From positions 1 to 18,784 of the forward strand of contig JABEVI010000094.1 of NCBI GenBank assembly GCA_013044085.1: a stretch of DNA of 18,784 bases, read 5' to 3'. The notes under the pieces were generated by a model, which saw only the letters and a program-made list of their open reading frames with translations, did not search any database and had not been told where the DNA came from. Shown here piece by piece: positions 1-8,439 of this stretch. Made by a program: the position numbers and the translations under genes. Numbering within the stretch: the stretch's first letter is position 1; every line of letters begins with the position of its first letter. The stretch comes from Steroidobacteraceae bacterium. GTDB lineage: Bacteria; Pseudomonadota; Gammaproteobacteria; Steroidobacterales; Steroidobacteraceae.

Positions 1-1980
1 CTCACCCCGCGGGGTGAGACCGAGCTTGCGTGGCAGCTTGAACAACTCGATCGCTTCGGCGTGCGTGATCGAGTCCATTTTCTGACCCGGACGAAGACCC
101 GCGAACCGCGGTTTGTCTGCATCGTCCTTCGTGCCGATTTGTACGAATGGACCGAAGCGGCCCATGCGCACGCTCATCGGCTTGCCGCTCACCGGATCGA
201 TGCCGAGATCGCGTGCCTGCGCAACTTCTTCACGGCTCACCGACGTCTCGGTGTGGCTGACGAGCTTGATGAAGGGCTTCCAGAACTTCTCGAGCAGCGG
301 CACCCATTCCTGTTCGCCGGAGGCGACCGCATCGAGCGAGTCCTCCATTTTCGCCGTGAAGTCGTAGTCGACGTAGTTGGTGAAGTACATCGTCAGGAAA
401 CGACTGACGATTTTGCCGATGTCCGTTGCCGTGAAGCGGCGGCTCTCGATTTCGACGTATCCACGGTCGCGCAAGGTCGAGATGATCGACGCGTAGGTCG
501 ATGGCCGGCCGATGCCGTATTCCTCGAGCGCCTTGACGAGCGAGGCCTCGGAGAAACGCGGCGGCGGTTCGGTGAAATGCTGCGCCGGCACCACTGCGCG
601 CAACTTGACGCGATCGCCCTCGCGCATCGCCGGCAGCACGTGATCCGAGTCGTCTACAACGGCATCGTCCACACCTTCCTGGTAGACGGATATGTAGCCG
701 GGTTTGACGAGCGTCGACCCGGTGGCGCGCAGTACGTGCCGGGCGCCGCCATCGGGGCCCGCCAACATCTCGACCGTGACCGTGTCGAACACGGCCGGAG
801 CCATCTGGCAAGCCACGGTGCGCTTCCAGACCAGCGCATACAGGCGGTATTGGTCGGTGTCGAGCCTCTTTTCGATATCCGTGGGCAGTATCGCCGCCGA
901 GGTCGGGCGGATTGCCTCGTGGGCTTCTTGCGCGTTCTTCGATTTGGTGCGGTAGACGCGCGGCTCCTCGGCAAGGCCGGCTGCGCCGTACAGTTTGGCG
1001 ACGACTTCACGAATCTCACGGACGGCTTCTTGCGCCAGGTTCAGCGAGTCGGTGCGCATGTAGGTGATCAGTCCGACCGCCCCCTCGCCGATGTCGACAC
1101 CTTCGTAGAGTTGCTGCGCGACACGCATCGTCTTCTGTGCGCTGAAGCCGAGCTTGCGGGCTGCCTCCTGTTGGAGCGTCGAGGTCGTGAACGGCGGCGC
1201 CGGATTGCGGCGCCGCTGTTTGCGTTCTACCGTTTGGACCGTGAGTTCGCCGCGCGCCGCCCGCGTCACGGTGTCCTGCACCTCGTGAGCCTGCGACTCG
1301 TTGGTAAAGCTGAACTGCTCGACCTTGGCGCCGGCATACTCGACCAACTTGCCCGGGAAACCTTGATCCGCGTGCTCGAGTTCGGCGTCGATCGTCCAAT
1401 ATTCGCGTGCCGTGAACGCGGCGATCTCGTCCTCTCGCTCGCAGATCATCCGCAGCGCCGGGCTTTGCACCCGGCCGGCCGACAGGCCCGGACGGACCTT
1501 TTTCCAGAGCAATGGCGAGAGGTTGAAACCGACCAGGAAATCGAGCGCACGGCGCGCCTGCTGCGCGTTGACCAGATCCACCGAGAGTTCGCGTGGATGG
1601 GCCATGGCGTCGCGAACCGCATTCTTCGTGATTTCGTAGAAGACCACACGGCGCACCTGCTTGCCGGTGAGCGCGCCTTTCGCCTTCAGCAGTTCTTGCA
1701 AATGCCAGGAAATCGCCTCGCCTTCGCGGTCCGGATCGGTGGCGAGGTACAGGGCGTCGGCCTTGCGCAGTGCCTTGACGATCGCATCGACATGTTTTTC
1801 GTTGCGCTCGACGATCTGGTATTTCATCGCAAAGTGCAGTTCCGGATCGACGGCGCCTTCCTTCGGCACCAGGTCGCGGACGTGCCCATAGGAGGCGAGC
1901 ACCTCGAAGTCCTTGCCGAGGTACTTCTTGATGGTCTTCGCCTTCGCAGGCGATTCGACGATAACGAGATTGCTGCTCAA
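1..1980 (-). CDS. topA: DNA topoisomerase I (type IA), 3' end cut by window edge
   Basis: Relaxes negative supercoils by transient single-strand cleavage. The visible 660 codons begin LSSNLVIVESPAKAKTIKKY, the TOPRIM start with Glu9. The metal-binding DPDRE motif lies at residues 82-86 (D82, D84, E86). The active-site motif ITYMRTDS gives catalytic Tyr307. The start is TTG at 1980, because an in-frame TAG (1987-1989, the smg stop) closes the frame upstream and no ATG or GTG fits the family N-terminus. The frame is open at position 1, so the C-terminus is missing. Residues about 590-660 hold no cysteines and resemble the topoisomerase C-terminal repeat (GRFGPFVQIG), rather than the zinc ribbon found at this place in E. 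coli TopA. Any zinc fingers would have to lie beyond the edge. The gene is last in the visible LysM-dprA-smg-topA run, 6 nt after smg, so it is probably co-transcribed. Confidence 0.96.
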   Translation of the reverse strand, partial: MSSNLVIVESPAKAKTIKKYLGKDFEVLASYGHVRDLVPKEGAVDPELHFAMKYQIVERNEKHVDAIVKALRKADALYLATDPDREGEAISWHLQELLKAKGALTGKQVRRVVFYEITKNAVRDAMAHPRELSVDLVNAQQARRALDFLVGFNLSPLLWKKVRPGLSAGRVQSPALRMICEREDEIAAFTAREYWTIDAELEHADQGFPGKLVEYAGAKVEQFSFTNESQAHEVQDTVTRAARGELTVQTVERKQRRRNPAPPFTTSTLQQEAARKLGFSAQKTMRVAQQLYEGVDIGEGAVGLITYMRTDSLNLAQEAVREIREVVAKLYGAAGLAEEPRVYRTKSKNAQEAHEAIRPTSAAILPTDIEKRLDTDQYRLYALVWKRTVACQMAPAVFDTVTVEMLAGPDGGARHVLRATGSTLVKPGYISVYQEGVDDAVVDDSDHVLPAMREGDRVKLRAVVPAQHFTEPPPRFSEASLVKALEEYGIGRPSTYASIISTLRDRGYVEIESRRFTATDIGKIVSRFLTMYFTNYVDYDFTAKMEDSLDAVASGEQEWVPLLEKFWKPFIKLVSHTETSVSREEVAQARDLGIDPVSGKPMSVRMGRFGPFVQIGTKDDADKPRFAGLRPGQKMDSITHAEAIELFKLPRKLGLTPRGE

Positions 1981-1986
1981 TGCCGT

Positions 1987-2460
1987 CTAATGAAGCGCGT
2001 CGCCGCGTTCCTCGAAAACCAGGTCTTCCATCTGCGCATACGCGGACTCCTGGCCCGGCTGGCTGAACAGCACCATCAGAACGACCCACTTGACCTGCTC
2101 TATGTCGATTTCGTCGGCTTCTAGGGCCATCAGCCGGTCGATCACGAGCTCGCGTTGCGCCGCGGACAAGATCCGCAGATTCTCCAGATGCACGAGGTAG
2201 CCGCGTACGTCGGTGTCGAGCCGCAGCAATTCGTGTCCGCTGAAAACGCGCACCGCACGCGCGGTTGCCTCGGCGACCTTGCCGAGCTGATCTCCGGACA
2301 GCCCTTCAAGCCACTCGAGGGCGCGCTCCACGTCGAACTCGGCGAATCCGGCCCGTTCCAGCTCCTTTTTAAGGGTGCTGCGGTCCGGTCGCGGTTCATC
2401 GTCCGCGTTCATGTAATTCTCGAAAAGGTAGATCAGCAGATCGAGAACGTTATCTTTCAC
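1987..2460 (-). CDS. smg: Smg family protein (DUF494)
   Basis: A 157-residue protein matching the Smg/DUF494 family in length and in its N-terminus (MKDNVLDLLIYLFENYMNAD). Its molecular role is not established. It is all-helical and acidic by inspection, with no signal peptide or membrane span, so it should be cytosolic. The start codon is GTG at 2460. It is supported by an AGGAG Shine-Dalgarno (2469-2473 on the complementary strand) with 8-nt spacing. The first 11 bp overlap the end of dprA in another frame, which suggests translational coupling. The dprA-smg-topA order is conserved in many Gamma- and Betaproteobacteria, which supports the name even though function remains open. Confidence 0.93.
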   Translation of the reverse strand: MKDNVLDLLIYLFENYMNADDEPRPDRSTLKKELERAGFAEFDVERALEWLEGLSGDQLGKVAEATARAVRVFSGHELLRLDTDVRGYLVHLENLRILSAAQRELVIDRLMALEADEIDIEQVKWVVLMVLFSQPGQESAYAQMEDLVFEERGDALH

Positions 2461-3586
2461 CCCATTGGCTCCTGGCTACTCGGGAATAGCGGCCCCCGGG
2501 GGCGGCCCGAACTTGGCCTTCGAGTTCGAGAATCAGCATCATCGAGGAGACGGCATCGGCCTTGAAACCGGTTCTTGCGACCAAGGTATCGATGTCCGCC
2601 GGATCGAAGCCGAGCGCATCTAACAAGATTTTGTGATCCTTGTCCATTCCCGCCGGCGCCCCGCCGGGCGGCGCGTCGGCGCTTGTCGGCGCAGTTCCAG
2701 GGCCCAAATCCCCGGAAAAATCCAGTTCTCCGAGCACATCCTCGGCGTTTTCGGTCAATTTGGCCCCTTGGCGGATCAGTTGGTGGCAGCCATGTGCGAG
2801 TGGGTTGTGGATCGAACCGGGGATCGCAAACACTTCCCGTCCATATTCCCCGGCGAGCCTTGCGGTGATCAGCGAGCCGCTGCGGCGCGCCGCTTCGACG
2901 ACCAGGACGCCGAGCGAGAGCGCTGCGATCAAACGATTGCGCCTGGGAAAATGCTCGCGCCGGGCAGGCGTGCCGGGAGCGAACTCGCTGATTAGTGCGC
3001 CGTGGAGCCGGATTTCGGCGGCCAGTGCCACGTTCTGCGTCGGGTAGATCACGTCGAGTCCGGAGCCGAGCACCGCGATTGTCGTTCCGGCGGCTGCAAG
3101 CGCCCCGCGGTGCGCCTCGCTGTCGATGCCGGCGGCAAGTCCGCTGGTGATCGTAAGTCCTTGACGTGCCATGTATTTGGCGAATGAGAAGGCGTTTTCC
3201 CGACCCTGCGCCGTCGGATTGCGACTGCCGACGATGGCGAGTTGGGGTTCACCGAGCAGCGCCATCTGACCCTCTACCCAGATTGCTGTCGGCGCGTCGC
3301 CGATCGCCCGCAGCCGCGCCGGGAACCGCGGGTCGTTCTGGCCCAACAGATCGTGATCAGGCTCTTCGAGCCAGCGCCGCTCGCTCTCGGTTGGCGTCGC
3401 CGCGGCAGAATTCAGGAATTCGCGCGCGGTCGTCGTGAGTCCGGCGCGCGCCCGCGCCGAGTCGCTTGCATCGAGAATCCCGGCTGCGCCGCCGAGGGTT
3501 TCGAGCGCCGTCGACAGGGTCGCAGAGGACAATCCCGGTGTGCGCGCAAGCGTCGCCCAGGCAAGTCGCGGGTCTGATGACGGCAT
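2450..3586 (-). CDS. dprA: DNA-processing protein DprA (Smf)
   Basis: Binds incoming single-stranded DNA during natural transformation and loads RecA onto it. The gene is also found in bacteria not known to be competent. The 378 residues carry a variable helical N-terminus (1-80) and the Rossmann-like DprA core (about 80-285). Core motifs are AIVGSRNPT (117-125), SGLAAGID (148-155), AVLGSGLDVIYP (171-182), FPRRNRLIA (213-221) and EAARRSGSLITA (231-242). A Pro/Ala/Gly-rich linker (291-313) leads to a C-terminal winged-helix domain (about 314-371). The ATG at 3586 fits the family length; no strong Shine-Dalgarno precedes it. It lies 72 bp after the LysM gene, and an intergenic hairpin sits between them. 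Confidence 0.96.
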   Translation of the reverse strand: MPSSDPRLAWATLARTPGLSSATLSTALETLGGAAGILDASDSARARAGLTTTAREFLNSAAATPTESERRWLEEPDHDLLGQNDPRFPARLRAIGDAPTAIWVEGQMALLGEPQLAIVGSRNPTAQGRENAFSFAKYMARQGLTITSGLAAGIDSEAHRGALAAAGTTIAVLGSGLDVIYPTQNVALAAEIRLHGALISEFAPGTPARREHFPRRNRLIAALSLGVLVVEAARRSGSLITARLAGEYGREVFAIPGSIHNPLAHGCHQLIRQGAKLTENAEDVLGELDFSGDLGPGTAPTSADAPPGGAPAGMDKDHKILLDALGFDPADIDTLVARTGFKADAVSSMMLILELEGQVRAAPGGRYSRVARSQWGER

Positions 3587-3618
3587 CCGCTCATTATGGC
3601 GGATCCCAACCCCGAAGG

Positions 3619-3638
3619 TCGCCGCTGCGCAGCGGCGA
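3619..3638. repeat. 20-bp perfect palindrome between the LysM gene and dprA
   Basis: Half-site TCGCCGCTGC is followed directly by its exact reverse complement. In RNA it would give an 8-bp GC-rich stem with a GCGC loop. It lies 21 nt after the LysM stop codon and 32 nt before the dprA start. No U-tract follows on the minus strand, so it is not a textbook intrinsic terminator. It may instead protect the upstream message from 3' exonucleases or damp readthrough into dprA. Confidence 0.6.
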
Positions 3639-3658
3639 GATTTGACAGTTTTGAGCGC

Positions 3659-4777
3659 TTAAGGGTTCTCGACGCGGTCCCCGACGCGGATGATGTTCTG
3701 CGCTTCCATGATCAGACCATAGCTGATTTGGCGGTAGGTCTTGAATACCATGAATGTTCCGCTGCGCTCGTCGGGCAGGCGCACTTTCGGTGCAAAAAAC
3801 GTCGAAATACCGCGTAAATACCCATTTTTGACGTTGTCGTGGACGATGTCGCCGGCCTTGTAAACCGCGAGCACGTCACCGGGCGCGAGTCCGGCGCGTG
3901 AGCCGCGGTCGATCACAACGACCTCATATTGGCCGATCATCGTGACGCCGTCGTTGACTGCGATGATGCGTCCGTTTACCCGGCCTTGCGGCGCCGTCGG
4001 CACGAAGTCGAGCGGCACCCGCGCATGGCTGGGAATCAACTTGTCACCGGGCTCGGACTCGCGGACCGACTGCGTCATCATGAGCGTCGTCGGATCGCCG
4101 CCGCGGGTGAGTCGGGCGCTACCGGTGTAGATGCCGTTGTAGCCGAGAAGCTTGCCATTGCCCGGATCGCGCAGGGGGGCACCGACGTGGATCACGCTAT
4201 AGCCGGCACCCGGTTTCTGCGCGCCGTGAAATCCGCGCGCGTAGATCGTGTTGCCCTCGGCGATTGCGGCGTGATCGTTGAGCGAGGCGAGGATGTACGG
4301 GGCGTGCTCGATCTGTTCCCGGGAAAGCACCGAGGGCCTCGACATGAACGCCCGCACCGTCTCATACGGGATGGTCGTGATCGCGGCGGCGAGCGGCTCG
4401 CTGCGCACCTGAGGCTCAAGACGTACGCCCCCCCCGCGCTGTACCGCCGCCATGCCGCTGGCGCGCTGCAGCACGAGTTCCGGATGCCCTGCGACGTAAA
4501 CCAGCCGCAGCGTGTCGCCCGGGTAAATCAGATGGGGGTTGTGGATCTGCGGGTTCACCTGCCAGATTTCCGGCCAATGCCAGGGGTCGCGCAGGAAGAC
4601 CTTGGCGATGCCCCACAGGGTATCGCCACGCTTCACGACGTAGGACTGGGGTGCGTTGGGGGCGAGTACGACCGCATATGCGCCCGTCCAACAGCTCGCA
4701 ACCATCGCCACGGCGAGCAAGAGGGCCTTGGCCCGTCGGTGTCCCGTCGATATTTGCCGGATCGTCTGCGGCTGCAT
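3659..4777 (-). CDS. Exported LysM-domain protein
   Basis: A 372-residue envelope protein with one LysM peptidoglycan-binding domain at about 45-94 (YVVKRGDTLWGIA ... NPHLIYPGDTLRLV). The rest (about 100-372) has no motif I can name. The N-terminus is a signal peptide: basic residues 13-18, then a hydrophobic stretch 19-28. Two cleavage sites are possible: a lipobox VASC (26-29), which would make it a lipoprotein, or a signal peptidase I site AYA (33-35). I chose the ATG at 4777 over the longer frame from 4888, because an AAGGGAG Shine-Dalgarno lies 8 nt upstream and the signal peptide then begins properly. LysM proteins of this type commonly sit directly upstream of dprA in Gamma- and Betaproteobacteria. 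It is the first gene of the minus-strand operon and diverges from def. Confidence 0.88.
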   Translation of the reverse strand: MQPQTIRQISTGHRRAKALLLAVAMVASCWTGAYAVVLAPNAPQSYVVKRGDTLWGIAKVFLRDPWHWPEIWQVNPQIHNPHLIYPGDTLRLVYVAGHPELVLQRASGMAAVQRGGGVRLEPQVRSEPLAAAITTIPYETVRAFMSRPSVLSREQIEHAPYILASLNDHAAIAEGNTIYARGFHGAQKPGAGYSVIHVGAPLRDPGNGKLLGYNGIYTGSARLTRGGDPTTLMMTQSVRESEPGDKLIPSHARVPLDFVPTAPQGRVNGRIIAVNDGVTMIGQYEVVVIDRGSRAGLAPGDVLAVYKAGDIVHDNVKNGYLRGISTFFAPKVRLPDERSGTFMVFKTYRQISYGLIMEAQNIIRVGDRVENP

Positions 4778-4984
4778 TCGCGTTGCTCCCTTGGCTCCCC
4801 AGCTTTGCGGGGATTGGCCGACTGATATACTGCCTGCCGGCCGACGAAGACTGGGACTTGGTGCTCGATTCGCGATGTTGAATTGCACTGAGCCGGGTCC
4901 CGTCGCCTGGTCATTAAGTTAAGCGGTGGCGGAACTGTAGCAACATTCTTTGGCCAAAAACACGATATTGCTCTCAATACCTCG
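4778..4984. promoter_or_regulatory. Divergent promoter region between the LysM-dprA operon and def
   Basis: These 207 bp have no credible gene of their own. The LysM-side Shine-Dalgarno lies at 4786-4792. On the plus strand, GGAACTG (4931-4937) followed by a 16-nt spacer and CCAAA (4954-4958) resembles an extracytoplasmic sigma-E type promoter, and TATACT at 4826-4831 resembles a sigma-70 -10 box with only a poor -35. No clear Shine-Dalgarno precedes def. Promoter positions are inferred from pattern only. Confidence 0.4.
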
Positions 4985-5524
4985 ATGACAAAGCTGGCGA
5001 TTCTCGAATATCCGGATCCGCGACTGCGCACCAAGGCGGCGCCGGTGGCGGCTGTCGATGCGACCGTGCGTCGATTGGCGGACGATCTGCTCGAAACGAT
5101 GTATGGCTCCAGGGGCATCGGTCTTGCGGCGACGCAGGTCGACGTGCATCGGCGCGTCGTGGTGGTGGATGTGAGCCCGGAGCATGACCGGCCGGTCGTG
5201 CTGATCAACCCGCAAATCATCGCGAGCGAGTCTCACAAGCTCTGCGAGGAAGGGTGTCTGTCGCTGCCGGGAATCTACGCGAACGTCGAGCGGGCGCAGA
5301 AAGTGCGCGTGCGAGCACAGGGTCGCGACGGCTCGCCGTTCGAAATGGACGCCGAGGGACTTGCGGCCATCTGCATTCAGCACGAGATGGATCATTTGGA
5401 GGGCAGACTGTTCGTCGACTATCTGTCCGAATTGAAGCGTCAATTGATTCGCAGGCGATTGGCCAAGGAGCGGCGGCAGCGTTCCGTGAGCAGCGAGGTT
5501 CGATCTCCCGCGAGCGCGACTTGA
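4985..5524 (+). CDS. def: Peptide deformylase
   Basis: Removes the formyl group from the N-terminal methionine of nascent proteins. The 179 residues contain all three family motifs: GIGLAATQ (44-51), EGCLS (89-93, metal ligand Cys91) and QHEMDH (132-137, His133 and His137 as ligands with catalytic Glu134). The N-terminus AILEYPDPRLR is typical, which supports the ATG at 4985, although the sequence before it lacks an evident Shine-Dalgarno. The basic C-terminal tail (about 150-179) is slightly longer than that of E. coli Def. It is the first gene of the def-fmt-rsmB-DUF4390-ntrY-ntrX run; fmt follows after 4 nt, pairing formylation with deformylation. Confidence 0.97.
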   Translation: MTKLAILEYPDPRLRTKAAPVAAVDATVRRLADDLLETMYGSRGIGLAATQVDVHRRVVVVDVSPEHDRPVVLINPQIIASESHKLCEEGCLSLPGIYANVERAQKVRVRAQGRDGSPFEMDAEGLAAICIQHEMDHLEGRLFVDYLSELKRQLIRRRLAKERRQRSVSSEVRSPASAT

Positions 5525-5528
5525 GCCC

Positions 5529-6494
5529 TTGAGCGCTCAATCCGACCCGTTGAAATTGGCATTTGCCGGCACACCCTCGTTCGCGGTTCCCGCCCTCGAG
5601 GCGCTGCGGCGGGCGGGTCACGAGATCCGTGCGGTATTCACGCAGGCCGACCGGCCGGCAGGACGAGGCCGCGAGCCGCAGGCAAGTCCGGTGAAATTGA
5701 GGGCGCTAGAGCTCGCTCTTAGGGTACATCAGCCCACGAGCTTCAAATCCGCCGAGGCGCTCGACTTGCTCCGCGACGCCGATGTCGACGCGTTCATCGT
5801 GGTCGCCTACGGTCTGATCTTGCCAACTGCCGCACTCGGGTTGCCAAGGCTCGGCTGCTTGAATATCCACGCATCGCTGCTGCCACGATGGCGTGGTGCC
5901 GCACCGATTCAGCGGGCGATTCTCGCCGGCGATGCCGTGACCGGCGTGTCGATCATGCACCTGGAGCCGGGTCTGGACACGGGACCGGTGTTTGCGACGC
6001 AGTCGGTGCCGATTGGCGCCCGCGACACGGCGCAATCGCTCGGCGAGCGGCTTGCGATGCTCGGCGCAAACATGATCGGCGATACGCTCACCGGGCTTGC
6101 CCTGGGCACGGCTGTTGCGACGCCGCAATTGACGCAGGGCGTCTCCTATGCCGCAAAACTGGGCAAGGTCGAGGCGACGATCGACTGGCGGGCGGATGCT
6201 GTGCAGATCGAGCGCCAAGTACGCGCGTTCAATCCGTGGCCCATCGCGCAGACGTTCTACAACGGTGAGCCCTTGCGCCTCTGGGAGGCGGCCCTTGTGT
6301 CTGAGCTCGAGGCTGACAATTCTGCGCAAGCTGCGCCCGGGACGATCATCGGAACCGACCATGGGATCGATGTCGCCTGCGGCCGGGGCGCTCTGCGAAT
6401 CAATAAATTGCAGCGGCCTGGCCGCAAGGTGATCGACGCCCGAAGCTTCCTGAATGCCACCGCGCTCACCGGCGCCCGCTTCGGTGCTCCGTGA
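5529..6494 (+). CDS. fmt: Methionyl-tRNA formyltransferase
   Basis: Formylates initiator Met-tRNA using 10-formyl-tetrahydrofolate. The 321 residues begin with the Rossmann-type motif LAFAGTPSFAVPALEAL. The active-site segment LNIHASLLPRWRGAAPIQ (111-128) supplies Asn112 and His114, and LEPGLDTGP (145-153) supplies Asp150. The C-terminal tRNA-binding domain (about 205-310) includes FNPWPIA. The start codon is probably TTG at 5529, 4 nt after the def stop. A second TTG at 5550 would give a start just before AFAGTP, and neither has a strong Shine-Dalgarno, so the N-terminus is uncertain by seven residues. The last 4 bases overlap rsmB (GTGA). Confidence 0.96.
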   Translation: MSAQSDPLKLAFAGTPSFAVPALEALRRAGHEIRAVFTQADRPAGRGREPQASPVKLRALELALRVHQPTSFKSAEALDLLRDADVDAFIVVAYGLILPTAALGLPRLGCLNIHASLLPRWRGAAPIQRAILAGDAVTGVSIMHLEPGLDTGPVFATQSVPIGARDTAQSLGERLAMLGANMIGDTLTGLALGTAVATPQLTQGVSYAAKLGKVEATIDWRADAVQIERQVRAFNPWPIAQTFYNGEPLRLWEAALVSELEADNSAQAAPGTIIGTDHGIDVACGRGALRINKLQRPGRKVIDARSFLNATALTGARFGAP

Positions 6495-7813
6495 GACCGG
6501 GTGTCGCGGCGCGCCTGCCGGCCGCGGAAGCGGTGGCCATCGTGTTGAACGAGGGGGCGAGTCTCGATGACGCGTTGCGTGTCGTGCTGGCACGCGTCGC
6601 CACCGAACTCGCCCCGACGGTGCGTTCGCTCTCCTATGGCGCGATACGTGGCTTCTTCCGGCATGCAAAGCTGCTCGGCGAATTGCTGAGCCGGCCCGCC
6701 GGCCGTCTCGAGCCGCTCGTGCGTGCGCTGCTGTCGGTGGCGTTGTACGAACTCGAGGACCGGCGATCCCCCGATTATGCGGTCGTCGATGCGGCCGTGG
6801 AAGTCGCGAGGGCGGGCGCAAATGCGCGCGCCGCCGGTCTCGTCAACGCCTTGCTGCGCCGCTACCTACGCGAACGCGCGCGGCTCGACGCGGCGCTCGC
6901 GCGCGACCCCGCCGCGAGGTTCGCATCACCCGCGTGGCTCGCTGCACGCCTGCGCGCCGACTGGCCCGAACATGCCTCGCAGGTGATGGCCGCACTCGAT
7001 ACGCAGGCGCCGATGTGGCTGCGGGTCGACGCGCGCCGCACAACTGGCGAAGCGTACGCGGCGAGCTTGCGTGAGGCCGGCCTTGGTGCCCGCGCCGAGC
7101 CGCGTGTCCCGTATGCTGTGCTGCTCGACGCGCCCTGCGACGTGCAGGCGCTGCCGGGATTCGCCGCCGGACTCGCATCCGTCCAAGATCTGGGGGCCCA
7201 GTGCGTCGCCTTTGCGCTAGATTTGCAGCCCGGCCAGCGCGTGCTCGATGCCTGCGCGGCACCCGGCGGCAAGACTGCGTTGATCGCGGAGCGGCAAAGC
7301 GCATTGCATCAAATTCTCGCGCTCGACGCCGACGCCGCACGCCTCGAGCGGGTGCGGGATAATCTGCGACGTGGCCAACTCGCCGCGCAAACCCTCGCCG
7401 CGGACGCGGGCGCACCGGCAAACTGGTGGGATGGCGCGCCGTTCGACCGCATCCTGGTCGACGCCCCCTGCTCAGCGCTTGGCGTGATCCGCCGGCATCC
7501 CGACATCCGGCTGCGCCGATCCGCGGCGGATCTGGAGAAAATGCCGCGAGTGCAAGAGCGGTTGTTGCGCGCAGGTTGGTCCATGCTTGCTTCCGGCGGG
7601 CGCCTCGTCTATTCGACATGCACCTTCACGCACGCCGAGAATCGCGGCGTATTGGCCCGATTCTTGAGTGAGGTGACGGACGCCGACCCCGTGCCGCCTG
7701 CATCCTGGCCGGATAGGCCGGATATCGGCGTTGCCGACCCGTACGGATGGCAGATTCTGCCGGGAGAGGCGGGTGCCGACGGCTTCTATTATGCTGCCTT
7801 GAAGAAGCGATGA
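6491..7813 (+). CDS. rsmB: 16S rRNA m5C967 methyltransferase
   Basis: Methylates cytosine 967 of 16S rRNA from S-adenosylmethionine. The 440 residues comprise a NusB-like RNA-binding N-terminus (about 1-135) and a Rossmann-fold methyltransferase. The SAM-binding motif I is LDACAAPGGKTALIAE (252-267). Motif IV, VDAPCSALG, contains Cys327; motif VI, YSTCTF, contains Cys377. The paired cysteines are the hallmark of RNA m5C methyltransferases, with the motif VI cysteine acting as nucleophile. The GTG start overlaps the fmt stop by 4 bp, and the ATGA at the end overlaps the next gene. The htpX gene that often lies between fmt and rsmB in Betaproteobacteria is absent, as in gammaproteobacterial arrangements. 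Confidence 0.96.
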   Translation: MRPGVAARLPAAEAVAIVLNEGASLDDALRVVLARVATELAPTVRSLSYGAIRGFFRHAKLLGELLSRPAGRLEPLVRALLSVALYELEDRRSPDYAVVDAAVEVARAGANARAAGLVNALLRRYLRERARLDAALARDPAARFASPAWLAARLRADWPEHASQVMAALDTQAPMWLRVDARRTTGEAYAASLREAGLGARAEPRVPYAVLLDAPCDVQALPGFAAGLASVQDLGAQCVAFALDLQPGQRVLDACAAPGGKTALIAERQSALHQILALDADAARLERVRDNLRRGQLAAQTLAADAGAPANWWDGAPFDRILVDAPCSALGVIRRHPDIRLRRSAADLEKMPRVQERLLRAGWSMLASGGRLVYSTCTFTHAENRGVLARFLSEVTDADPVPPASWPDRPDIGVADPYGWQILPGEAGADGFYYAALKKR

Positions 7814-8439
7814 GCCAGAACCCGTCATACTGCCGAAACCCGACCCGCGCCACGGGTCCGCGCGTGCGCGCGACCGGCCGACTGCGCCGGAGCTGCTTTG
7901 CGGTGGCGGCAAGTCTGTTCGCCGCGGCGGCGCTCGCCGCCGGGCTGGACGGTCCGTGCGTGGTGCGCAGCGCCGATCTACGCCTGCAAGATGGGGTCTA
8001 CCGCCTGGATGCGCGCCTCGATCTGCCGGTCGGCGCGGCGGTCAGGCGCGGCCTTGCCGATGGTGTGCCCTTGTCGCTGGCGATCGACATTGAAATCACG
8101 CGGGTACGCCGCTTCCTGCCGGACGCGGACATCGCCGACCTCACCCAGCACTATCACCTGCAGTACAACGCGGTCAGTGCCAGATACATCCTGCGCAACG
8201 ACAACAGCGGTCAGCAACAGTCGTTGCCGACCGCCGAGGCGGCGATCGCCGAAATGTCGGTCGTGCACGATCTGCCGGTGCTCGACAAATCCCTGGTTCC
8301 GCCCGGCTCGCGTTACGAGGCGAACGTGCGTGCGACGGTCGACTACGGTACGGTGCCGATGACGCTGCGCATCTTGATGTTCTGGGTCAGCGAATGGCAT
8401 CGCGAGAGCAGTTGGTATACGTGGACGCTAAAGCGCTAG
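7810..8439 (+). CDS. DUF4390 family exported protein
   Basis: A 209-residue protein with a basic N-terminus and a hydrophobic stretch (about 28-44, ending ALAA), read as a signal peptide, so it is probably periplasmic. The body is beta-rich with no recognised catalytic motif. It ends in WHRESSWYTWTL, typical of DUF4390, and its place between rsmB and an NtrY-type kinase is the usual setting for that family. I chose the ATG at 7810 because it makes an ATGA overlap with the rsmB stop. A longer frame from 7747 would run deep into rsmB and spoil the signal peptide. Function is unknown; the constant association with the kinase suggests a periplasmic partner or ligand sensor, which is inference. 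Confidence 0.85.
   Translation: MSQNPSYCRNPTRATGPRVRATGRLRRSCFAVAASLFAAAALAAGLDGPCVVRSADLRLQDGVYRLDARLDLPVGAAVRRGLADGVPLSLAIDIEITRVRRFLPDADIADLTQHYHLQYNAVSARYILRNDNSGQQQSLPTAEAAIAEMSVVHDLPVLDKSLVPPGSRYEANVRATVDYGTVPMTLRILMFWVSEWHRESSWYTWTLKR

Noticed and set aside
61..2124. 687-codon plus-strand ORF opposite topA and smg
   Set aside because: It is antisense to unmistakable topA motifs, has no family resemblance, and is explained by GC-biased third positions.
4778..4888. 37-codon N-terminal extension of the LysM protein
   Set aside because: The extension would hide the signal peptide, while the ATG at 4777 has a good Shine-Dalgarno.
5706..6821. 371-codon minus-strand ORF opposite fmt and rsmB
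   Set aside because: Arg/Pro-rich shadow frame with no recognisable motif; fmt and rsmB are certain.
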